Counted from the stretch's first letter, positions 1 to 11,949 are shown. The stretch is DNA of 64,000 nucleotides from Thamnaconus septentrionalis (GCA_009823395.1 CM020501.1:11708361-11772360), one strand, 5' to 3'. The notes: generated from the sequence alone by a model not told the origin. Translations and numbers: made by a program.

Positions 1-3000
1 CACACCTCCCCCCTGAACACTGAACTCATTCCATCCTCTCTCCGCCTCTCTCTCTCTCCCTCTCTCCATGTCTCTCTCTGTGCTCTCCTCTCCACGGCAG
101 TGTGGGCGCGAAGCTGAGAACTTTGATCGTTTTTTCACACGCTACCCCCCAGAGCTGACCCCCCCAGATCAGGAGCTTATAGCCAACCTGGACCAAGAAG
201 AATTCCAAGGCTTCTCATTTGTTAACCCTGAGTACCCTCACACAGCCCACTGACCTTTCCACACACATAATCGCCTGGCCATGACACCCCACACACGCCC
301 CCATCAGGTCGCAAACATGCCGTAAAAAAATCCCACTAAATAATCACAGTGATTTCATATCCAGACTTATTTAACATTTTCCAATCATGTGCTTATTTGC
401 ATTTTTGAGCATTGTTTCAGATGATTGATATTAGAAAGAAAAAAGCATATGTATGCAGTTACAGAGCAGGAGTGAGAAGGCAACTAGCTTAGCTGTGGAA
501 ACAGACAGAAGAACATGAGAATGAGCTATTCTGGTTGACATTGTTTATTTGTTTGCACAGAATCAGGATTAGAATTAAAAAAGATAGAATGTATATATAA
601 TGTACAAGATATTATGGATCTATCATGTAATTTACGGTTTGCTTCGCTGTTTACGAGCACCAAATGACTACCAATTTTTCTACTTATTCATTCCAACGCA
701 GAAACTTTCCATTCAATAAACTAAAGACCGACAAAAAACAAAATTCACTAAAGACGGAAATTGCCATTGTTCTGCAATGAGTACAAAATTTAGGTGGCGA
801 AAGTAGAATTTGGATCATGTTAGCATTATTAGCATTTAGAGCAAAGGATGACTGGGCACTTGGTGAGAGCTATAGCAGCTAACATCAGTCAGACAGTCAT
901 TCCAGTGCAATTGATATGGCAGGTGTGGACTTGGTGGAGACGTCCATCACAACGTCGATATTTCAAAAATAGCCAAATTAGCTCCCTCATGTTGGTCTTT
1001 TATGAGGTTTCCGTGCTGCTAAGCTAGACCCAGAGACCTTCTGGCTCCAGCTCTCTGACATACATACAGACACAACACGTGATAGAAATCCTCTAGCACA
1101 AAAAAACACCCAACATTATCTCTAACCTTTAACATGAACAGGCAAATGTGCTCAGGAGCAAACGCAATTCTGAGAAGCAATCACACTTGTGTCAAGTCCG
1201 CCGTGGTGGGCTCATCCACATTGTCACGACACTCGAATCCGCTCTGTTAGATGTATTTTTTTTTCGTTGTATGTTTTCGTACACAAAGGTGTTGCTCCTC
1301 AAACGCCACCCAGCAGGTCGGACCCACCAGAACCTGCCCGTTTCCGTTTAAGCCTCCTCACGTATTGACGACAGTGACCTGCGCAGTGATGCTGATGAGT
1401 TGTACTAAAAATACTTGTAATATTCATACAGTGTAAGTGGAAAATTGAACCAACTGTTTGAGTAATGATCAGTTTCCTCATGTTGACCTTGAACTCTTGT
1501 CTATAGAATACGAGCACTTGTACACTTTCTGTCCAGTCAGTGTTGTGGTGAGCTTTTCTGACAATGTTTTTCGCTGAATTTCCAAGCAGTCCGAGGAAGT
1601 GTCGCATTGACACGTGCGCAGCCTGCGGGTGCGCAACCCGCCCTGTTAATTCCCTGACACGTTCACCACATGACACTGTGTTTCTAACCACAGAGGGGGA
1701 AACACTAACAGCATCCACTTCGATGAGTGAATCTCAGTCACTGACAGATTTTTTTATTTATAAAGACCACATGTCCCAAAGTGCCAAAGTAGGTTTGCAG
1801 ATATTTTCGATAGGGGAGCTGCCCGTATCTCTAGCTAGGACGGAGAGCAGCCATCCAGTGCCATTTGTTTTTTGCAGTACATGTACGAGTAATTAGAATA
1901 TGCATCATAGTGCTCTCAATACAAATCCCCCCTGTGGGCTTGTATGAGACGATATGTGTGAGGAGACGTGCGTTTCAGGTCGTTATTATCCTTTTATTTG
2001 TGACTGTAAAAAATGCAGGTCAGTAACAATGTGTCAAATCTTAATCTTCTTGCGCTCGTATCAGAAAGTGAGGAGGCGGCATCAGCGGTGTCCACACAGT
2101 GACACGGCACCTCTGGCATATTTACACAGGGACGCTTGTCAATAAAGAGGGTGTGTCTCTGCTGAGGGTGAGCAGTTGTGGAGATGATGCCGACATGGTA
2201 CAAAGTATGATGAAGAGGGAAATAAAATGAAATGAAATTATATGTGTGTGTATATATGTGTATATGTAAATATACATATACATATACACATTGACACACA
2301 TATAAGTACACACACACATTTATCAAGCTGTGTATGAGAAAGTAAAGTGTTTGGGATGAGAGAATTGCTTTTGTGGATTGTGTAACTGTCCTGTATGACT
2401 GGAAACTGATAATATACTCACTGGTGCCTACCAGACTCCCTCTGCTGTGTCTGCTTTGTTACTGCTGCTCATTCAACATTTGGAAATATGTGATGATTTT
2501 TGCAGAGAAAATTCACCACTCAGCACTCGACAGTGTGTGAAGAAACAGAACGTTGGAAACTTCAGCATCTAGTTTTGATTTAGTGCCTTTGAATTCTAAA
2601 TTCATACCTTCCATTGACACAACACACAGGCCTGCGTAAACAGCTGTTTAATTTTGGTTGCCTGCCCGGCACCCGCTTGTAAAAATGGTAAGGTTTCAAA
2701 CTGCGTCATTAGCATCTGTTGCTGGATGTAAGAGCCTAACTGGCTCGCTGGTCTCCTTGAGTTTGTCAAGGCTGAGACTCTAAGGGACCAGGGCAGGTGC
2801 TGGGCAGACAACCAGAGTCATGAAGTCCTGTACCAGGCCAGCAGAGTGCGCTGTGTCAAAAGCAGGATTGACATTCTCCCCTTTATGAGTCTAAAAATAG
2901 TAAATGATTTTGAAATTATCCTTTTGTTCAGGTAAATAAACTCCAGGGATTTCACGAATATTGGCAAGAAAAAAGACGTTTTCCAAATTGTAAAACATCC

Positions 3001-4919
3001 TGCAAGTTTCTGGGAGAAAGGTTCAACACTTGCAGCCTGTACCCTTATGCAACACTGTTGCAATAGGCTTTTCCTGATGAAACAGTATTCACGCAGCTTC
3101 CCATTGGTAATCCGAACCTTTTTTGATTTAAAGTCAAGTTATCTTTCCTCCGTCCTCTAAGATTTATTTTTCAGGCATTGCCTTTCAAATGTGAGCGTTT
3201 ATTAATAGATGGTAAGATACATGTAAAAATGTAAGTTGGATCGTGATTTTATTTTAATTTATTACATACTTATTATTTTTCATTAAAATTGATTGATATT
3301 GTTTTGTATTTACGTTCCATATACTGCTGTGCAGACAATCACTCACTATCCTCTACTCCCTAAAACATGGAATGCTCTAACGGAGACCCGAAATCTGATC
3401 TCAGGAAACTGCAATTTTTGTGTAGAAAATGCAAAGAACTCAGAAACAGTTTAAGATTTCTGCCTTTAGACTAACTGTAGTCACGAACTGCACGCTGACA
3501 CGCTGGACTGACTGGAGTGAAGTGATTCTGTGGTGAGTTCATGGAGGAGTGTTAGAGAAACCATCTTATTTCAGCTGGAAGCCCTGTGATGAGACTAATC
3601 AGGAGGTAGGAATCCAAATGCTTTGTGTGTGTGCGTGTGTGTGTGATACATGTGTCTCGCCTGGGGCTTCCCGCTTCACTTCCCTGTGATGAGTTCTCTC
3701 TGGTTGTGGTTCTGGTCTGCAGCTTGCCTATGTTCTCGACGCTCTGTCTGTTCCTCTTTGGCCCATTTTTCTTCCACTCTGCTCTCGGAACTTTGTCTCA
3801 GATTCTTCTGCATCTGTGCTGTTGAGCTGTGGGCTGGACCTTTCTCACCCCCTGACTGTCTTTCTGGCATTGTGTGTGTTTTTGTCAACTTGTTTGGAGT
3901 CAGTGGTGCGTATTGTTGAGTCTGGATGCCGAGAGGTGTTCAACTTCCTGGACTTTGACCGGAAATAAATGCAACACGACTGACTTAAGTTCTAGATTTA
4001 AAGGTTAAGTGTGTAATATTTGGAGATTTTGAGAAGAAACAGCGACATCGAGTGGTTATGTTATAGATGGCAGCGTTCTTACAGTCCACCGCCCTCTCCC
4101 GAGCTTGCCAGTGAACTACAGTAACCTGTGAACACAAGCCTGGATACGTTGTCCACTTTCTTCGCCGTTGGTTTATTTGAGAACGCAAGCGTTCACCCTA
4201 AATATGAAACGCGCTGTCAGGCAGCTGGATTGTCCACGCCAGGCTTCCTTAGAAATATAGCGGTGCAAACTGGCAGCTAAGTGGGAGCAAGAATCTTTCT
4301 ATTTGTATCTTCTCATATATATATATATATGTAAGAACTGTTCTAAGGGAAGGGAAACCAAAATACTTTTATTGTACTGTGAATATACACTTTTATTCAC
4401 GTTTTTACAGGCAGTATATGAAGATTTTACGATTATAAAAATCATAAATTAAGCCAAATATTTACACACTGGACCTTTAAAACTAAGAGTTGTCTCCAAG
4501 CAATTCGCCAGGCTAAGAGCTGAATCCACAATTTAAACGTTAACGGCATCAGCCCTGGTGTTTTATGATTAAAGACGACTTCATGTCCGTGACTTTTGAC
4601 TTGCACAGCGTGGATGAACTTTCCTCTCCATTTGATTGAAATGTGTAACTTCGTAGAATCAATAAATCTCCCTTTACCGTCAATGTGCTTCCTCCGTCAA
4701 CCCTCCTTCTTCCAAAACTGCCTCGATGCAAACACTAACTCGCCTTCTCTCTCCTTCCCGGGGCAGAAATCTCGCCGCGACGTCGGCAACTTCGACAAGG
4801 AGTTCACCAAGATGGCCGTGGAGCTGACGCCTACAGACAAGCTCTTCATCATGAACCTGGACCAGAACGAGTTTCAGGGATTCTCCTACACCAACCCGGA
4901 ATTCATCATACAAGTCTGA
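1..4919 (+). CDS. prkcb: prkcb, 3' end only: alternative C-terminal exons of conventional protein kinase C beta
   Basis: This is the last part of a conventional protein kinase C gene. PKC beta is a cytosolic Ser/Thr kinase that moves to membranes on binding diacylglycerol and Ca2+. The C1, C2 and kinase domains lie upstream of the window. Two terminal exons are visible (101-253 and 4767-4919). Each follows a polypyrimidine tract and AG, opens in phase 0, and encodes 50 residues plus a stop, so they are alternatives. The first resembles the beta-I (and alpha/gamma) V5 tail and the second the beta-II tail. Both carry the turn-motif Thr-Pro and the hydrophobic-motif Phe-Ser-Phe/Tyr that are phosphorylated during PKC maturation. 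Having both tail types in one gene is the hallmark of PRKCB. The neighbouring cacng3 and rbbp6 match human 16p12 and support this. Which teleost duplicate it is cannot be told. Confidence 0.92.
101..253 (+). CDS. prkcb: prkcb terminal exon, beta-I-type V5 tail
   Basis: The acceptor is a pyrimidine-rich run ending CACGGCAG at 100. The exon opens with Cys-Gly-Arg and continues ENFDRFFTR, then LTPPDQ (turn motif) and [11 protein letters not shown] (hydrophobic motif), and stops with TGA at 251-253. The CGR-x-AENFD opening is typical of the beta-I/alpha/gamma tails. The final residues (PHTAH) differ from the mammalian beta-I end. Confidence 0.93.
   Translation, partial: CGREAENFDRFFTRYPPELTPPDQELIANLDQEEFQGFSFVNPEYPHTAH
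254..3997 (+). other. prkcb beta-I 3'UTR, then intron before the beta-II exon
   Basis: No coding exon is recognisable here. A canonical AATAAA at 715-720, about 460 nt after the beta-I stop, is a plausible polyadenylation signal for beta-I transcripts. For beta-II transcripts the whole stretch would be intron. There is a TATG/TATA-rich low-complexity run near 2240-2310. The small open frames lack splice sites and similarity and are not genes. Confidence 0.6.
4002..4476. mobile_element. MITE with TTAA target duplication and 27-bp-class terminal inverted repeats
   Basis: The left end (AGGTTAAGTGTGTAATATTT) and the reverse complement of the right end (AGGTCCAGTGTGTAAATATT) are imperfect inverted repeats. 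TTAA flanks both sides (3998-4001 and 4477-4480). Length is 475 bp with no transposase, so it is non-autonomous. TTAA duplications are known for piggyBac and Kolobok transposons. The exact superfamily is not decided. Confidence 0.75.
4767..4919 (+). CDS. prkcb: prkcb terminal exon, beta-II-type V5 tail
   Basis: The acceptor is CCCGGGGCAG ending at 4766. The exon encodes [15 protein letters not shown], then [18 protein letters not shown] (turn motif Thr-Pro) and GFSYTNPEF (hydrophobic motif), and ends IIQV then TGA. This is nearly identical to the mammalian PKC beta-II tail. The tail directs the isoform's binding and localisation. It enters in the same phase as the beta-I exon, so either can complete the kinase. 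Confidence 0.95.
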   Translation, partial: KSRRDVGNFDKEFTKMAVELTPTDKLFIMNLDQNEFQGFSYTNPEFIIQV

Positions 4920-5126
4920 GGAGGTCTGGGCCGTGGTTGGATGAAGCCCCTACTCCCGCCCCCACCTCGGATCAGCTCAAGTTTCATTAGTCAGAGATTC
5001 ACCCTGCATCTTGCGGCGCCGCTGGACTCAAAAACCCCAAAAACTAGAGTAACAACATGAACACCAGCATCTAAACAAAACGACACATCACATATCACAG
5101 CGCTTATCAAGAATCAAATACAAATC

Positions 5127-5169
<43 letters not shown>

Positions 5170-6893
5170 GCGTGTGCGTGTGTGTGTGCGTGTGCGCGTG
5201 CGTGTGTGTGTGTGTGTTTGTTAACAGAACTGCATGTGAAGCAGGGCAACCTAACCCAGTGATCAGCAGTCATTGTGAATGTGTAACTGGATGCATGTAC
5301 TCCAACGATACTTGATTTTCTTCTCTTTCAGCCTCTGAAAGAAGCTGCATCATAAACATTCCATGGTCAATATGTCACACACACACACACGCCCACGCAA
5401 ACACACACGTGTTTGTCTAGACCGAGGATTGAAATGAGGATAGGTCTTAAACAGAGTCCTGATTTAAACAATTTAAACAAACTCCTAAGTTGGTCTGAAC
5501 TTATAGTTTTAAGCACGTCTTGTCTTCCAAATGATGCTAAAAATCAAAAGACAGCAAAAGCATCATATTTTCTTTCCCTCTCTGATGCTGTATATGCCGT
5601 GGGCTAGTGCTGTGTAGGCCTATACCGTCTTTGTGGTCCAGCTCCTCTATGCATGCCATGTTCGTTGGTAAAGTAGTTCCTCAAGAATTTGCTTTTGACC
5701 TCGAATTGATAAACAACCTCCATATGGTAAATTTCTCAGTAATATTGATCAGGTTTCATTTTCCAGTCTGACTCCAGCCGTGTTGAGCAGAAGAAATTAG
5801 TGTGGTGCCACAGCTTGCTCTTCCTCACTAGGAACTATGAGTCTCTGTGAAATGAAGATTTCAATTAGATGTAATTAATTATCTCTGTATGACTTGTGTT
5901 ATGATGTGTGTAAATAGGAGTGAGCTAAAAGTGGATTTAATGTTATTGTGCAATATCTTCACTTTTCTCCATCTGCCCTTCCTCGTCTGCCCTCTTTGCC
6001 GCCCCCCATTTTTTAAAAAGACAATATTCCCACACCTCTAGCTCTTCTCCTCTTGCTCCAGTCCTTCCAAAAAATCTCCACTTGGTCCCTGTTTGTCGTT
6101 TTTGTGCTCCCCTGTCACCAGCTACCTGTCGTGGTCAGCTGAGCTGGTAGGAGCTTGGAAATGAGGTCAGTAGGGCAAGAGGAAGAGGGGAGAGTCAAAA
6201 TGTTTACTATGCAAAATGCTGGAAAGGAGGACGACAGTGAGGAGAAGAATGGAATGTCAATCATAGCAACCAGAGGAAGTCATGTACCAGGAGAGTATAC
6301 ATGTGTTGCATGTGCCGTCTTTACCATGTGTGGGGAGGCATCAACAGTATTATACCTTCATTAAAGTGAATTACCGTCACGCCATTTATGACAACTTAAC
6401 CAGGCTTGTGTGTGTGATTGAATTTTTTTTAATTGTTTAATTCAGGATTTTGGCTAATTAAGCTCTTAGCTCTGCAGAAAAGGATCAGTGCCTGAGTGGT
6501 GTTAACATGGAGTAGGGTTTCCCATGATGGCTAAAAGAAGTTAGGGTTCATTGGGAGAAATGAACAACAGCTTAAATGACTGACTAATTGAAACTGCTTG
6601 TCCATTAAACTAAAATTCAATTAACATTTATTTACACCCAAAAGTAGGCATAAATATTTTTAAGATCAAAGCAACATACACAATACTGCCTTCAAGACGA
6701 CAAAAACTCAAGAATATAATATAGTTTTTGTTTGTTTTGTACAATGAAGGGCCTGTGAAACAGTTTCTAAAGAATATTTCTATATTCTATCCAAAGTTAG
6801 TCATATGATATTATGTGTGATTCAACAAACATGAAACAACCCTCTTACATATGCTCATGCATTTAAAGTTGTTTGTTTGTTTTTGTAATACAT
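4920..6893 (+). other. prkcb beta-II 3'UTR and downstream non-coding DNA
   Basis: This follows the beta-II stop codon. It holds the GT microsatellite at 5129-5216 and AT-rich unique sequence. No canonical AATAAA close to the stop was noticed, so the end of the beta-II mRNA cannot be placed. No exon or RNA gene is seen. Confidence 0.5.
5129..5216. repeat. (TG)n microsatellite with GC interruptions
   Basis: About 88 bp of alternating TG with scattered CG steps. Alternating purine-pyrimidine DNA of this kind can adopt Z-form. Confidence 0.95.
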
Positions 6894-6905
6894 TGATAAT
6901 GGTAC

Positions 6906-7284
6906 GGTGACACGGTGGCGCAATGGTTAGCGCTGCCGCCTCACAGCAAGAAGGTCGTGGGTTCGATTCTGGGGCCCAGGCCTGGGACCTTTCTGTGTGG
7001 AGTTTGCATGTTCTCCCCGTGTCTGCGTGGGTTCTCTCCGGGTTCTCCGGCTTCCTCCCACAGTCCAAAAACATGCATGTGAGGTCAATTGAACATTCTA
7101 AATTGTCCGTAGGTGTGCATGTGAGTGCGAATGGTTGTTTGTTTCTATGTGGCCCTGCGATGAACTGGCGACTTGTCCAGGGCGTCACCCTGCCTTCGCC
7201 CTAAGACAGCTGGGATAGGCTCCAGCAGACCCCCGTGACCCTGAACAGGAATAAGCGGGTATAGAAAATGAATGAATGAATGAA
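6906..7284 (+). mobile_element. tRNA-derived SINE, full length, plus orientation
   Basis: The head (GGCGCAATGGTTAGCGCTGC, then GGGTTCGATTC) resembles tRNA A and B boxes of an RNA polymerase III promoter. The body is the widespread fish repeat containing TCCAAAAACATGCATGTGAG and GCTGGGATAGGCTCCAGC, and it ends in (GAAT)n. A perfect 12-bp target duplication, TGATAATGGTAC, flanks it at 6894-6905 and 7285-7296, which shows insertion by target-primed reverse transcription. Confidence 0.9.
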
Positions 7285-7418
7285 TGATAATGGTACAGTA
7301 TTTTGTAAGCCACAATCATCCTTGATTATTATTTCACTTATTGAGAATAAGGATTTAAAATTTGAGTTGACTAAATTCCAAAAAATTGACCAAAAAGAAA
7401 AGGATGTTATTTTAAATT

Positions 7419-7790
7419 CATTCATTCATTTTCTATACCCGCTTATTCCTGTTCAGGGTCACGGGGGTCTGCTGGAGCCTATCCCAGCTGTCTTAGGGCG
7501 AAGGCAGGGTACACCCTGGACAAGTCGCCAGTTCATCGCAGAGGGCCACATAGAGACAAACAACCATTCACACTCACATGCACACCCCACGGACAATTTA
7601 GAATATTCAATTGACCTCACATGCATGTTTTTGGAGTGGGAGGGAAGGAGAACCCGGAGAGAACCCACGCAGACACGGGGAGAACATGCAAACTCCACAC
7701 AGAAAGGTCACAGGTCCGGGCCCCGGAATCGAACCCACGACCTTCTTGCTGTGAGGCGGCAGCGCTAACCACTGCGCCACCGTGTCGCCC
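7419..7790 (-). mobile_element. tRNA-derived SINE, full length, minus orientation
   Basis: Same family as the copy at 6906-7284 but inverted. It begins on the plus strand with the (ATTC)n tail and ends with the reverse complement of the tRNA-like head (CTAACCACTGCGCCACCGTG). A perfect 14-bp target duplication, TGTTATTTTAAATT, flanks it (7405-7418 and 7791-7804), so it is an independent insertion and not a rearranged copy. Confidence 0.9.
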
Positions 7791-8818
7791 TGTTATTTTA
7801 AATTATTCATTATAATTACTAATGCTATTATTAACATAGCATCTCAGTATAATTAGATTTGATCACTAACCGGATGGTCTGGTCAGCTGACTTCCCACCA
7901 GTCGCTGCAGTTGAATTTGGAGAAGGTTTCAGTGTGTGCGTGTGAGGCTTGTTCAGTAAAACCAACTGAGACGAAAACAAGGTAAGAAAAAAGGGGGAAA
8001 AGACTCAATTGAATGATGCATGCTTTTGACTGAGTGTGTAGCTTTCTTCTTGTGAACGGTGGTGTTCCTGGCATGTTCTGGTGCCTGGTGGAGAGACCTG
8101 TGCCACTCTGGAACTGACTCAAGACTCATAAATAAAATGTATTTTTAAATAACAGAGGAAAAGGAAAACTACAACAAATGTAAAGATTTAATTTTATTGT
8201 TTGTTTGGATTTCAGGAATTTAATTCAAGTCTTGTATGACACAGTCACTATTAACCATACTGGCGCCGAAATTCAAAAAGTGGCATGTGTAAGCATCACC
8301 GGCTGCAAAGATTCAGGTGGGACAATATACTGGTACAGCGTCCTATAGTACTGCCCACCGTGTTTCACATTTGTGAGCTGACTGTGCTTTAAAATATCAA
8401 CTGTGACATTTTGACCTGTTCTAAACCCCTTTTACAGGTGATGTCCACAGACGGGTGATCAGCTCGGTTCCAGAAAAGTCTTTGGAATACGTTTGTAATC
8501 TCTTCTTGAGCATATTACATGCGACAGCCTTGAGCGCCCTCCTGGAAATGGCAGGTGAATATCAAGACAAAAACATAACCATAAAAAAAAAAACTGATTT
8601 ATTTTGGAAAGATTTGTAAGGTTTCCCCAGGGGAAAGAGGACCAGGATGCATTTTTCCAGTTTGATTCCATAGAGAGCCAAACTCAGTGAGGAGAGGGGT
8701 AAACCGTCAGGCTGATTGTTTTGTGGTAGAAACAGACACAGTGAGGAAAAACAGACAACCAACCTGAACAGACACGTTCAACCACCCTCTAGTTGTCAAG
8801 CTCAGGGCTCCTCTAGAG

Positions 8819-9178
8819 CAGGCATGGGCAAACTACAGCACGGGGCCACATGCTAAGCTTTTTAATTCGGCCCACCGAACTTGAAGAAATTATGTTAATA
8901 GTAAGTAAGTAATAAAATACCTGTCATCCATCATTTTTTCCAGTGTTTTATGAGCCATTTCAATAAAGAGCTGAACACTGTGGACCTTCAAAGGTCATTT
9001 CTGTTGTAACACTTTTCAATATACATTAAAGCACGTTTTCTACATATCCCATGATATATTTTTTTTCTCCTATGAGGTGGCTCACCAAAACACTCCATCC
9101 ATCTGCTCCTGCTCTGGTCCCTCTGTCGAATTTTAGAACCAATTGTGGCCCACTAGTCAAAAAGTTTGCCCACCCCTG
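8819..9178. mobile_element. non-autonomous hAT element (about 360 bp)
   Basis: The left end CAGGCATGGGCAAACTA and right end TTTGCCCACCCCTG are imperfect inverted repeats typical of Charlie-like hAT elements. The flanking 8-mers CTCTAGAG and CACTAGTG agree at 6 of 8 positions and fit the hAT target preference nTCTAGAn. No transposase is encoded. Confidence 0.8.
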
Positions 9179-9895
9179 CACTAGTGGCTACCACCCGGAC
9201 TGTAGCCATTGCTTCTCTGTCCTTCTCCTCGTCCTGTCCAGCTCCATCTTTGACCCCATCTGCACCATGACGGGTCCAACTGTCATCAGCCTCTGTGGCA
9301 GGATTTTCAACATCATGGATCGATGTGAATACATTCAGTGAGAGTGACAGGGAATGACGTGATGTTTCTGGTCAGCGTGACACTGAGACTGGGCCCAGAT
9401 GTTTTTACCCTGGGCTAAGGTGAGACCATTCAGGTGAGACACTGTCACAAGTCAGTCAAAACCTCCTGGTGGACTCATTTTGATTGTTCACCCAAGTGTT
9501 TCCTGTGAAAGCTGAACAACACGAGGCTCAATGTCAACAGCATGTGTCTTAAGAGAAGGAGCTCCAGCCTTTCTCTCCAAGTGGTGGACCGAACTGGTGA
9601 GTCAACAGTTTTGCTGCTTTGCGGCCGACCTCAGAGTGGTCTGCACCCCCGACCAAGGAGGTTTTCAAAGTCTGGGTGCGCATTTGGAGATGGCACCAGT
9701 TTCTTTCACGCCTGTCTTCTCAGGTCGTCGTTGACTCACTGACAAGTTGTTCGAAAATTCTCTGATTCCTGGCACAGCTGCTGACAAACACATGGCGTCT
9801 TCATCCTCTGGCCTTGTAACAGATCATGTCACAGATTAAAGATGCACCAGTGTGGAGTAGAAATTATGTTTTCTAGCACCTTTTTACATGCTACA

Positions 9896-10331
9896 AAGGG
9901 ATGTTAACAATTAATCGATTGATTGTCGATTAAGAATTAAATCGATTAAATGAAATTAATCACAATTAATTTAACATTTTTTACACTGGGTTTTTTTGGT
10001 AAATTGTGTGGCGTATACCTGTATACCTAGAACAAGTTAATTTTAAACAACTTTAAAAAAAAAAAAAAAAAAAAGTTGAAATGTGAACCATTAGAAGTCA
10101 ACTTAAAGTCAGAGGTTAAATGTTTAGGGTGTTTTTACTGTTCTCCAATGTAAAAATTGGTCATATTGGACCCTCAACATTATTTAAGGGTTAAATAATG
10201 TGTTCCTTACACATTTTTCATGGTGAAATTTAGATTCTCAGGAAAAATCGCAGCTGATCAATTAATCGTTAATCGATCGATAAGGTCAATCAACTATCGA
10301 TAAATGAATTAATCGATAATTTGCATCCCTA
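9896..10331. mobile_element. non-autonomous hAT element (436 bp)
   Basis: The left end AAGGGATG and the reverse complement of the right end (TAGGGATG) match, with ATCGATTAAT-rich subterminal repeats on both sides. A perfect 8-bp duplication, ATGCTACA, flanks it at 9888-9895 and 10332-10339. It contains an A-run at about 10056-10074 and no coding capacity. Confidence 0.85.
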
Positions 10332-10339
10332 ATGCTACA

Positions 10340-11383
10340 TTTTGTGAAGTAGAAATGTCTACAGGGATAAAACAAAAAAATTGTCTGCAACCTGTTTGCT
10401 TACTACCAGGTGCTGCTAAATCGTACACAGTGTGTAAACAAACAATCTGTTGGTTTTACAAATATTTGAGCCTATCCTGTAATCTGGCTTCTGCTCCCAC
10501 GTAGGAGAGGTTCCTCCTCGCCACCTGTTGGATACGCAAAGCAGAGCGAGCGGCACCTTAGCTTGTGCTCAATGAGGAGCTTTATTTGATGTAAACAGAC
10601 ACTCAGAGACACTCATCATCGGGGCAGAACCTTTTACACTGTCATGCTTACGCAACACACACTCACACACACACACACACACACTCACAGACAACAAGAG
10701 ACACTAGTCCTAATGTATCTAATGGGTTTTCGATTTGAAGCTCAGGTCCATAGAAAGCAGGACAGGATCAGGACACAGTTTGTCATTCCCAGCTGCTGTT
10801 TAGTATTTGTTTGTTCATTATTATGTGGGTCATCGCGCTACATGTTACATTATTAGCATTGTTTAATTATCACAAATAGCTTTGTTACGGTCTTTGCAAT
10901 ACTGCCGTATTCACTTATCCACTGTTTATGAGTGCACACTACTCATACTGCAGATATAGTGTAGATATAGCTAATGTAATAGCACTAGCAGAATTACATA
11001 CAAAGAGAACAGAAGTCTGAGGGCTCATGAATGTTATTTTTCAGTCTTTTTCTTCTGTTCGGACCTGTCAGTGGTGAAGGAGTTGATGCAGGATGCTTCA
11101 ATCTAGAGATGTAAGTTAGAAATTAATTTCTTGGCCTTGTGACATAAAAATAAACAGAATTTTCTCTTATAAACGATGTGTTACGTTTTTACAATCTCCT
11201 CTAATGTTTTCTTGGTGCATTCCTTTGATTTGTTTTTTTCTTTGCTTCCCCGCCTTTCATTTTTGGCATTTGATTGACACACTATGCAGTCCTACTCTGA
11301 TCACGAAAAGCCTGAAGTCTTTGACTGGTGAAAGTCAAAGTTGACGCTAGATCTCCGCCACTGTGCCTTTTCTTGTCATTCTG
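10340..11383 (-). other. cacng3 3'UTR and downstream DNA
   Basis: Lies downstream of the cacng3 stop on the minus strand. A plus-strand TTTATT at 10581-10586 (AATAAA on the minus strand), about 800 nt past the stop, is a candidate poly(A) signal. A short CA tract sits near 10660-10684. No other gene is seen. Confidence 0.5.
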
Positions 11384-11949
11384 TCAGACTGGGGTCGTCC
11401 TCCTGCTGGCGGCGCAGTTTCCCGGCAGGAGCTCGGCGTTGTCGTGGGCGGCTGCCACCGTCAAATCCTCCACGGTCAAGTCGATCTTGCTGTCTTTGAG
11501 CGGCGACGACAGGGTGTAGAGCATGAAATCCGAGCCCACCGTCACCGGGGCCGGCAGGGCCTCCATGTCTTTGGACTCAGCCGAGATGGACGGCTGTCGG
11601 TCGCGCGCCATGGACGCCCTGAAGGAGTTGGAGGCTGACTCGGCCACGCTGTGGTTGCTCCTGTAGCTGTAGCGCCGGCTCCTGTTCTGGTAGTAGCGGT
11701 TGCGCTGGTAGGAGGAGCTGCGCGAGACCGGCGGCTTCATGAGGGACGGCCGCCCTTTGGTGCGCAGCTGCCGGTGTTTCTCGATGAACACGTGCACGGC
11801 CAGCACGCCTACCATCTCGGCCAGCACGAAGGACAGAGCCCCGAAGTAGAAGGACCAGCCGTAGGAGTAGCTCTTCTTGTTGTCGCTCTGGCTGGGGTCA
11901 CCTGAGTTGGCTGATATGTACACGATGATGCCAATGATGTTGCTGAGAC
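11384..11949 (-). CDS. cacng3: cacng3 coding exon 4 with C-terminal tail
   Basis: Encodes [13 protein letters not shown], the [20 protein letters not shown] transmembrane stretch, an Arg/Ser/Tyr-rich cytoplasmic tail and the terminal RRTTPV PDZ ligand, then TGA at 11386-11384. The tail is longer than in human gamma-3. Confidence 0.93.

Noticed and set aside
6910..6975. Possible tRNA gene (A- and B-box-like sequence)
   Set aside because: The match is the head of a SINE with a target duplication and retroposon body. The cloverleaf is degenerate.
6920..7815. Several open frames of 60-160 residues
   Set aside because: They are translations of the two SINE copies, including the tRNA-like head, and are not protein genes.
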